From assembly GCA_037176705.1 (NCBI GenBank), contig CM073888.1, positions 46,878,810 through 46,942,809 on the forward strand: a stretch of 64,000 bases of DNA, in the 5' to 3' direction. This DNA is from Molossus alvarezi (taxonomy: Eukaryota; Chordata; Mammalia; Chiroptera; Molossidae). The notes under the pieces were generated by a model. It did not search any database. It saw only the letters and a list, made by a program, of their open reading frames with translations, and had not been told where the DNA came from. Position numbers and translations under genes: made by a program. Position 1 is the stretch's first letter, and each line of letters begins with the position of its first letter. Shown here one piece after another: positions 56,740-64,000 of this stretch.

Positions 56740-57985
56740 TTCTTTTCCCCGCCTTCTTTTCATTTTTCTCTTCCAGTTTTTCTGTTATTTCCTGGCTGCC
56801 CAATGACCTCGCTAATGTCAAGTACTGAGAGGTTTTCTTCACTCCCTAATTTACATTAGTATGTAGATGACCACCAGGCTTCTGCTCTTCACCTTTCTTG
56901 AAAACTCCTCTTCACATACACACATGACCAAGGTCAGCAGATGGGCACCCCGACTTTGACTTGACACTTGAAATAACAATGAGGTATATTTTAAATAGTC
57001 TGGGGGATATGTAATGTCTTAGAGCATCTATTACTAATCATGTCTTCCTTGTTGGCACATCTAGGATGAGCTAATCCCGGATTTCTCTACACAGTGCCTC
57101 ATCTGAAGGACAAACAGGGTTTAACCTAGAGAGGGTGGAGCACAGGTAGCTCAAGCCTTTGTGGCAGGGGGCTGAGCACGTGCTAAGGCTCCTCGTGGGG
57201 GCTGGGGGGATTCCAGGAACAACACCAGTTTGGAAGGGAGGGGGAGGGAGCACTGTCCAGGAAGAACTTTCTAATGAGAGTATTATTTGTGTCACGAGGA
57301 TCCACAATACCTGTAACAATATAACTGATATTCATAAATTGATTTCCTCTATTTAAATGTTATAGGCGTTAAAGACATCCTTATTTAAAAGACAGCATTA
57401 CAAATATTTAGAGTTTAATGTTATCTAGAGGCCTCTTTTCTGAAAAATCTCTTCAGTTCATAACAAACGCAAAAGGAAAGAAAGGCAGCAAGCATGTCCC
57501 TGATTAAGTTTTTAAAGGGGAAGCAAGCAGCACGTTACCGTAGATGCATTTACAGATTATTCCACTTGTGAAATTTCGTCTGACAGGTATCATAATCATC
57601 CTTCTAGTCTTTGGACCAGAGGACCCTTAGAAGGTTTTCAGTTTATGTGTTTGGGTTTTTGAACTAAAAAGGGACCTTAAAAACACAATGTGACTAAAAA
57701 TCTCCTGAAACAATGGAAGAATTTAATTCGATAGGTATGTTCTTAGTTTGTAAAGTCCCTTTGTATCCATTTGAAGCAGGCAGCTGGGTCCTATCTAATA
57801 GTCTCACAGGTTACATATGTTCACTTTGACCCAGGTAATCTGAAAGAAAAAAACTAATAAATCAACCATCTCCAATCTTTGTCTGATACCCTGAGACGAT
57901 CAATAATTCCATCTCCCAGGCTTTGCAGGGGTTAATGTAACATTACCACGGAATCTCCAAGTCTAACTTCAGTGAGAGAGGCGGT
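56740..57985. other. Unassigned DNA
   Basis: No gene or repeat family is recognised. A C/T-rich stretch lies at 56,735-56,790 and a G-rich stretch at 57,195-57,255. Overlapping frames of 82 (minus) and 65 (plus) codons have no known domain. Confidence 0.45.
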
Positions 57986-57989
57986 CTGA

Positions 57990-58165
57990 TACCTTCTCCA
58001 GCAGTCGGCAGAAAGGACCTCGAGAGGCTCTTGTGCTGGGAAACAGCTTTCAGTCTTCAGCTGAGGCAACTGGGTTACCCTCCGGGGTTTTGATCTGTTA
58101 GATAAAGGGGTTAGACTCCATCATCTCTAAGGCCTCCCTGCGCTCACTGCTATGAGTCTGTGAAG
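57990..58165 (+). repeat. Probable MIR3-type SINE
   Basis: 'agataaaggggttagactccatcatctctaaggcctccctgcgctcactgctatgagtctgtgaa' matches the MIR3 3' half well; the 5' half is weak. Confidence 0.6.
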
Positions 58166-58169
58166 TGCG

Positions 58170-59465
58170 GAGGGGGTGGTTTCCTCCTCTATAGAGTTGG
58201 AACATAACAGATAGCCTGACCCTGAGGCTACTATAAAAAAAAAAAAAATCTATCTTTCTGGAGTAAAAGGCTATGGCCTTTTAAGTAAATGTGACCTATA
58301 GCTGGAAATTCATGTTGATAAAGTGGCGAACTGATTCATTTTAGTCAGAGCACTTCACATGTTTGATGGGGCACTTTGTGGAAACAGAAGCCAGCAATGA
58401 GCAACGAAGAAAGAAAAGAGGTGCGATCTGAGAGGCAGGGGGCAGTCAGAGAACGCCAAGATGTGTGAGAAAGTCCTGTGTCCCCACGAACTGATGGACT
58501 GGGTGGGGAACGGCGGGAGAGGAACGCAGCGCATCAGAAAGGGAAAGGTAACTGCTGTCCCCATGACTGTAGGGCCCACACTGAGCCAGTTTGTATTCTT
58601 TCGTCATCAACAGCTTTAAAGTCAAATTATGCAGGAGATTTTTAATATGCAGATGTCATTCTCTTCCACGAATAAGTCACTACAAAAACAACCATCTATT
58701 ATGATAAAAATGGAACACAAATGTCATCTTCAACCACGAAACCCTTTAAAATCCAAAAATATTTGGGTTAAATATCCATCAGATGAATCCAGCAAATTAG
58801 TGGACTAGTTAATCTGTCAATAATCCATCACATTATTCCTGATCATTCTATGAAATAATCCCGTATCCTTCTCCACACTTTAGCAATGGAGACTTATGTG
58901 CCCTGGCTCTGATTTTCCACATCTGCTGAATTCTCTCGTCCACTGTTTACCACCTGAAGTGATTCTTTTCCTTGATCTCTGCACAGACCCAAACGTAGAA
59001 CTGCCTTTGATCCCACCCTTCTCCCTGCTATGCAGTTGTTCACAGCTTCTGCACTTAGCAGAACATTTAGAGAAAGATGGTGGGGCAGGGGCAGGGTGAG
59101 TACACAGTGCCGCCCAGCCAACGACCTAACCTTCTCTTCCTGAGGGAGTTTTCTACTTCCTTCCCTCCAAAAAGTCTCATGGAGCCGTCCACTTAGCTCC
59201 CTCACTACTACTTGCTCCTGTCTCCTCCTCTACTTCCCAAGAATGTCCAAGAAAACTCTGCATAATCTCCATTATTGAGAGCAATTCATTTCTCTCCAGG
59301 TTTGTCTTATAAACTAAGATCCTGGTCCCGCTTTGAATAATCCAAACCTAGAAGAGAGCCTGAGATTATAGTACTTCCTTAACAATGACTGGCAGTTCTT
59401 AGGTAGTAGTTGTGGTTTTAAATAATGACATTTTCCATTACAAATATACTCAAATGTGTACCCTC
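58170..59465. other. Unassigned DNA
   Basis: No gene or repeat family is recognised. A 103-codon minus frame at 58,894-59,205 has no known domain. An A-run lies at 58,236-58,247. Confidence 0.4.
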
Positions 59466-59468
59466 AAT

Positions 59469-59924
59469 CAGTGATTTTCAACTTTTTCATTTCATAGCAC
59501 ACATAAACTAATTCCTAAGATTCTAGGGCACATCAAAAAAGATATTTTTTGCCAATCTGACAAAAGTAGGTATAAGTTTTATTGATTTTCAAAAAAAATA
59601 ATAATAATTACCTGCCGTTTTTGCTCCAAAGCAAGTTTTGAAAAATCAGGTTCCTATACTTGTATATAAGGATTTCTGATGCCAAGAATTAACCAATGAG
59701 ACACAGCTTTATTATGTGACAAAATCAGTAAGATACAACTCTATTATATGACCTATATATTTATGGTTCAAGACAGGGCATTCACACCGGATGGCTATTG
59801 TTGTGCTGGCTGTTGTCAGTGTTTTATTTGACAGTCTAAGGGAAAAGAGGTCAGTGTCCCTGACTAAACAGTCAGGTATGGCATGTTTTAAAAATTCTTG
59901 CAGCACACCAGCCGAAAATCACTG
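59469..59924. mobile_element. Non-autonomous hAT element, 456 bp
   Basis: Ends are inverted repeats: left CAGTGATTTTCAACTTTTTC, right (reversed) CAGTGATTTTCGGCTGGTGT. Flanks CCCTCAAT (59,461-59,468) and CCCTAAAA (59,925-59,932), 6 of 8 identical, fit the 8-bp duplication of hAT elements. The inside is AT-rich and non-coding. The 'cagtgattttcaac' end type is widespread in mammals, but the inner sequence did not match a family I can name. Confidence 0.85.
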
Positions 59925-60026
59925 CCCTAAAATGTGGGCATCAATCCTAAACAAGTTAGCCTAAATGTATTACCATGTCTTCCAAAAGTGGCATCCAGAG
60001 TGTGTTATTCTTAACACAGTTTAATG

Positions 60027-60188
60027 CAGTGATTCTCAAACATGAGCATGCGTGGAATCAGCTGGTGGGCCTGGAAAACACAGACTGCTGGGCCCCATCT
60101 CCGGGGCTTTGGTTTCAGCAGAATTGGAAATCCACACTTCAAACACGTTCTTGGCATTGCTCATACTCTGTCCCTTTAAGAACCACTG
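60027..60188 (+). mobile_element. MER5A hAT MITE
   Basis: Runs from CAGTGATTCTCAAACATGAG to TTAAGAACCACTG, with 'gcgtggaatcagctggtgggcctggaaaacacagactgctgggccccatctccgggg' inside, the standard MER5A layout. Flanks GTTTAATG and CTTTAATA share 6 of 8 bases. Confidence 0.88.
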
Positions 60189-60194
60189 CTTTAA

Positions 60195-61475
60195 TAGAAG
60201 TGCTCACCCCTTGCACCCGAGAAGGACAGGAAGCCCAGCAGAGAGCTCTGACTAACGTAATGGCTGGAGCTTTCTGCCGAAGGTGCAGGTAGCAGATACT
60301 TTCACCTGTCCCCTGTCAGCCCACATGTGGTGATGAATCATCCCGTTCCACGAATTCTATTCTATTTCCTGAAGTTCCACGGAGCAGGGGTCGGTGTGGT
60401 CTACCTGTTAATCATTCTCCTCAGACCCCTGTCATCACAGCAGCTCCAAGGATTCGCTCAGGCCTTACATCGTAGTGTGAAACTGTTTAGAAGATGGTGC
60501 TCATTTTCCATCCCCATCATTTCCCCTTAATCACCGTGATTGCTGCTGATTACTCCCCAATGCTGGCGGGGGAGAAGATGTAAAGGGAGAGAAGTTTAAG
60601 GAAATAAAATCAGTTGCTATAGTACACGATCCTTCCTATGTTTAGCTTTTAGATGTGACAATGATTTTCATACTCCCTGAGCAAGTGACAGATGGGTGAC
60701 TTCTGGCACAGAAACGACGGATGCTGATTTGATGGCTGCCCCCACAGCATCACTGAAAAGGCACTGAAAACCAGAGCCGCGACCGGACCTTCAGCTGCTG
60801 TGCAGCATCAACGGCTGCTCGCCTTCTCACCCGTCAGATTTCTCCTGGGACAGGCGATTTCGGCAGCAATCCTTAGATTTGCCCACGAGTATGAGACACA
60901 AAGCCACACACAGTGACAGGCTCTGTGAGCAACGTGTGCAGCTGACATGAAAGGGCCACCTTCATGGTTCAGTGTAGAAAGAGAGGTTGCTCCTGGACTA
61001 CCTTCTCCTGCCTCCTCTGTCGCGGTTTCGTTATTTTTTCAGAGCCATCTCTAAGGATGCAGAACCTTGTTGTTTATAATACAGAATGTCCAGCAAAACC
61101 CCTTTCTAAAGCGGGTTCGCCGCAGAGCGTCAGATCACATCACGACGTGGAGGCCACTCCCGCTGGGCCAGAGAAAGCGCGACCCAGAAATCGGAAGATG
61201 TTCTCACTCCCAAGGCCAGGGTTTAAAGGTTTACAGTCGAGGACCGATTTATAAAATTAGTGTTTCTTATGTATTAGAGCTATTTTAATCTTTGAAACTG
61301 CATTATATAGCCTTCCAGGGGACAGGAGAATTTCAGGGTCTGTCCTTAGATAGTATTTGGTCAGTTTCTCACACTCCGGGCTTCTATTTATTCGTTCTTT
61401 CTTCTCTTCATGCTTCGCTACTTCATGTAGCTAAAAGATCTGGAGCCTGACTCTGCTGAAGGACTCTAGACATGG
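60195..61475. other. Unassigned DNA
   Basis: No gene or repeat family is recognised. A 96-codon plus frame (60,964-61,254) and a 73-codon frame overlapping it have no known domain. Confidence 0.4.
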
Positions 61476-61479
61476 ACAT

Positions 61480-61690
61480 TTATTATTCAATCATTAAGTT
61501 TTATTGGGCAGATACTGTCTTGAGGACAGTGTTATATAAACAGGCACCCATGATGGAAAAGTGATCGGACCTGCCCTGAATAAGCTCAGAGTCCACGGGG
61601 AGAGACAGATATGTGACTGGATGAACTTCTGTAAAACAGGGTGTGAAAGCAGATGAACAAACACAGTATACTGGGAACACTAGGTAAGGA
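61480..61690 (-). repeat. L2 LINE 3' end
   Basis: Inverted L2: 'ttcaatcattaagttttattgggcagatactgtcttgagg', 'ggacctgccctgaataagctcagagtccacggggagagacag'. Confidence 0.65.
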
Positions 61691-61802
61691 CAGACTAACT
61701 TTGTAGGAATATGAAGAAGGCTTCACATGGAGACTTTGAGCTTGGTTTCAACAGATGTATAGGGAAGTGGAAGGTGAGAGAGGGATAGAAAAGAAAGAGC
61801 CT

Positions 61803-62041
61803 GCCCTGGCCGGTTTGGCTCAGCGGTTAGTGTCGGCCTGCGGTCCCGAGAGATCCGGGTTCGGTTCCCGCTAAGGGCATGTACCTTGGTTGCAATCTGT
61901 CCCCGGCCCTGGTTGGTCATGCGGGTGGCAACCACTCGATGTGTCCCTTTCACATCGATGTTTCTCTCTCTCTCTTTCCCTCCCACTCTATCAGAACAAA
62001 AAATGAAAAAATGTCCTCAGGTGAGGATTTAAAAAAAAAAA
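61803..62041 (+). mobile_element. VES SINE, full length
   Basis: Plus-strand VES, well preserved, with TGGCTCAGCGG and GGTTCGGTTCC Pol III boxes. A few bases are missing between the boxes ('ggttagtgtcggcc' where others have 'ggttagagcatcggcc'). The flanks AAAAGAAAGAGCCT (61,789-61,802) and AAAAGAAAAGAGCCT (near 62,042-62,056) are the target-site duplication with one extra A. It faces the opposite-strand VES at 62.4 kb. Confidence 0.94.
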
Positions 62042-62377
62042 AAAAGAAAAGAGCCTTACACAGGGTTTATCTTTTCTTCAGTTTGTATCAAGGACAGATT
62101 CTAAACTTCCTACTACAAAAAGCTAGAATTGCAGAATTTCATTTTATATCTATTTTCACATCCATTTTAAGCCAATGTTAGGGCATCTCTGTTCTAAGTT
62201 ACTAAAGACTTGTTGCAGCTAAAAGGATACAATGGAAGCGCAAAGCTAACCAGAAACAGAGAGCAAATTAAGAAAAGGAACAGAATACCCTTTCCTCCAA
62301 TTCAGCATGATTTCCCCCTTTTTCCCCACCAAATTAATCTGACTAAATGTGTTTAAGGAATTCAAAAAGCAATTCTT

Positions 62378-62627
62378 TTTTTTTTTTTTATCCTCACCCG
62401 AGGACATTTTTCCATTTTTTGTACAGATAGAGTGGGAGGGAGAGAGAGGAAGAGACAGAGAGAGAGAAACATCGACGTGAAGGGACACATCGAGTGGCTG
62501 CCACCGCACGACCAACCAGGGCCGGGGACAAACTGCAACCGAAGTATGTGCCCTTAGCGGGAACCAAACCCGGGTCTCTCCGGACCGCAGGCTGATGCTC
62601 TAACCGCTGAGCCAAACCGGCCAGGGC
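62378..62627 (-). mobile_element. VES SINE, young full-length copy
   Basis: Reverse VES with T-run, ATCCTCACCCGAGGACATTT, GA-rich stretch and head ending GCCAAACCGGCCAGGG. A perfect 15-bp target-site duplication, CAAAAAGCAATTCTT, flanks it (62,363-62,377 and 62,628-62,642). CpGs are well kept. With the plus-strand copy 335 bp to the left it forms a long imperfect inverted repeat. Confidence 0.96.
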
Positions 62628-62819
62628 CAAAAAGCAATTCTTAAATTTTGTTGAAAATGTTTTGTATAGGTGGCTTTGGCTCTTTATTTGAAGATATAAC
62701 TATGAGCACTGTATACCAAAATTTAAATTAGTATTTATAAGGAAGATGTTAGAAAAAAAAATATGTATAACGTATATTAACTTAGTTGTACCTCGTTCCT
62801 ATAGAAAAATTCTTGAGAC

Positions 62820-63396
62820 TTTTTAATTTAATTAATTTTGTTACAGATGTTTCTCCTTTTCCCCCCATTGACACCCTCCTCCTGCCCACCCCCCGCCACC
62901 CCCAGCATTATTGTCTATGTCCACACGTTATGCTTATATGCTTAAGTTTTTTGGTTTATCTCTCTCCCCCACTCCCTGGCCCCTCCTCTGAGGTCTGTCA
63001 GTCTGAACCCTACTTCTATGTCTCTGGGTCTACTTTGTTCATCACCTTATTTTGTTCATTATATTCCACAAATAAGTGAGATTATGTGGTACTTGTCTTT
63101 CTCTGACTGGCTTATGTCGCTTAGCATAATACTCTCCAGGTCGCTCCGTGTCAAGTCAAAGGATAAGAGAATTCTCTTTCTTACAGCTGCATAGTATCCC
63201 ATTGTATACATGTACCACAGCTTTTTTATCTATTTGTCTGTTTCCAGAGCTTAGCAATTGTAAATAGTGCTGCTATGAACATAGAGGTACATATATTCTT
63301 TCTGATTGATGTATCGGGCTTCTTAGGATTTATTCCTAGAAGTGGGATCACTGGGTCAAACGGTGGCTTAATTTTTAATTTTTGAGGAAGTACCAT
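62820..63396 (-). mobile_element. 5'-truncated L1 (ORF2 end and 3' UTR)
   Basis: Reverse bat-type L1: 3' UTR from 'taattttgttacagatgtttctcctttt' at the left, then ORF2 C-terminal region ('cttacagctgcatagtatcccattgtatacatgtacc', 'tagtgctgctatgaacatagagg', 'agtgggatcactgggtcaaac'). It lacks the ~20 bases 'ctactgatgggcacttgggc' region seen in the 5.7-kb copy, near 63,238. Candidate duplication: TGAGACTTTTT (about 62,813) and TGAGACATTTC (about 63,399). Confidence 0.9.
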
Positions 63397-63409
63397 AGTG
63401 AGACATTTC

Positions 63410-64000
63410 TATAAAGGGAAAAAGAAAACTAAACAACCAAGTAGAAACATTCTTCTGATTGAAGGAAAGAATCATAAAGCCATTTTCCTCCAGTTTTACT
63501 CTGAGCAAATGGATTGAAAACCCAAGTGAGGTCTGTATACAATTAACCCTGACAGCCTACATGATGTGAATGCAAATTTATGGCTAAGAGGGTACCTCAC
63601 AAACCCAATAGCTAATAGTCACAGTGAGCTGATAAAGCATAAATTAAAGATGACTAGAAAATGTATTTCCCTTTCTTTTAAAATCTTTTCTAAGAGAATG
63701 GTTGTCTTATTAAAGTTACATTGTCTTAATGCCAATTTGTATATCTTACTCTACAAAGCAGACATGAAAGCATGCTAATGCTAACCATCCGTATTCTCTG
63801 ACTGGCCATGGCATACCACCAACTTGATGTCTAAGCAGTCCTCAGAAGCTGGCTCTACAAATCTAAGGTCATGAACTGACAACAGATGTAAGAGTTTCAA
63901 TTTCCTTTACATTTTCCTTCTCTTATGTTTGTCTATCCAAAACCTCATCAATACCTTTCTGACTCTTCTGATTTATGGACTTAAAACCAAATGTAATGTC
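63410..64000. other. Unassigned DNA
   Basis: No gene or repeat family is recognised up to the window edge. A 70-codon plus frame (63,566-63,778) is unremarkable. Confidence 0.45.

Noticed and set aside
1..64000. CRISPR array or bacterial operon structure
   Set aside because: No regularly spaced direct repeats with unique spacers and no dense gene layout; the repeat content is clearly mammalian.

Overview
This window looks like non-coding nuclear DNA from a bat. The strongest clue is a set of at least ten copies of the tRNA-derived VES SINE, which is typical of vespertilionid and related yangochiropteran bats. Copies of a bat-type L1 3' end, two mariner-type MITEs, a SPIN-like hAT MITE and a larger hAT element fit the same picture. 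These sit on the usual placental background of old MIR, L2, CR1/L3, MER5, Tigger/MER2, MLT1 and ERVL-LTR relics. I could not recognise a protein-coding gene, a structural RNA gene or a CRISPR array. The open reading frames present are short or lie in GC-rich blocks where long frames arise by chance. The window is best read as an intergenic stretch or the inside of a very large intron.

Layout. 0-8 kb: MIR, L2 and two VES copies, a 5'-inverted (twin-primed) L1 at 5.7-6.3 kb, and a three-level nest (L1 in VES in a MER2/Tigger element) at 7.1-7.9 kb. 8-16 kb: an MLT1 LTR, a MER5 element, a CpG-rich block at 10.9-11.8 kb, VES, an old L1 next to a second twin-primed L1 that carries a VES, a second GC-rich block at 14.4-15.2 kb, and a CR1/L3 relic. 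16-32 kb: two VES copies, then about 14 kb without VES that holds two mariner MITEs, an L1 3' end, L2 pieces, a CA/TA microsatellite, the SPIN-like element and a Tigger-like element. 32-41 kb: two same-strand VES copies, a complete solo ERVL-type LTR, an L1 3' end and a VES reduced to its tRNA-like head. 41-59 kb: mostly MIR and L2 relics, a VES inside an L2, and G/C homopolymer runs. 59-64 kb: a complete non-autonomous hAT, a MER5A, two VES copies in opposite orientation 335 bp apart, and an L1 3' end.

The parts work together only as a record of retrotransposition. L1 endonuclease and reverse transcriptase would have mobilised the VES RNAs; target-site duplications of 12-18 bp can be read at most VES copies, and nesting gives relative ages. 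The one candidate for host function that I can point to is weak: splice-like signals near 291-349 (+) and 14,404-14,597 (-), and two CpG-rich blocks. I did not find a previously undescribed biological system. The most informative oddities are the twin-primed L1s, the head-only VES, the nested insertions, the horizontally transferred-type hAT, the inverted VES pair, and the apparent lack of HeliBat Helitrons, which would be unexpected for a core vespertilionid.
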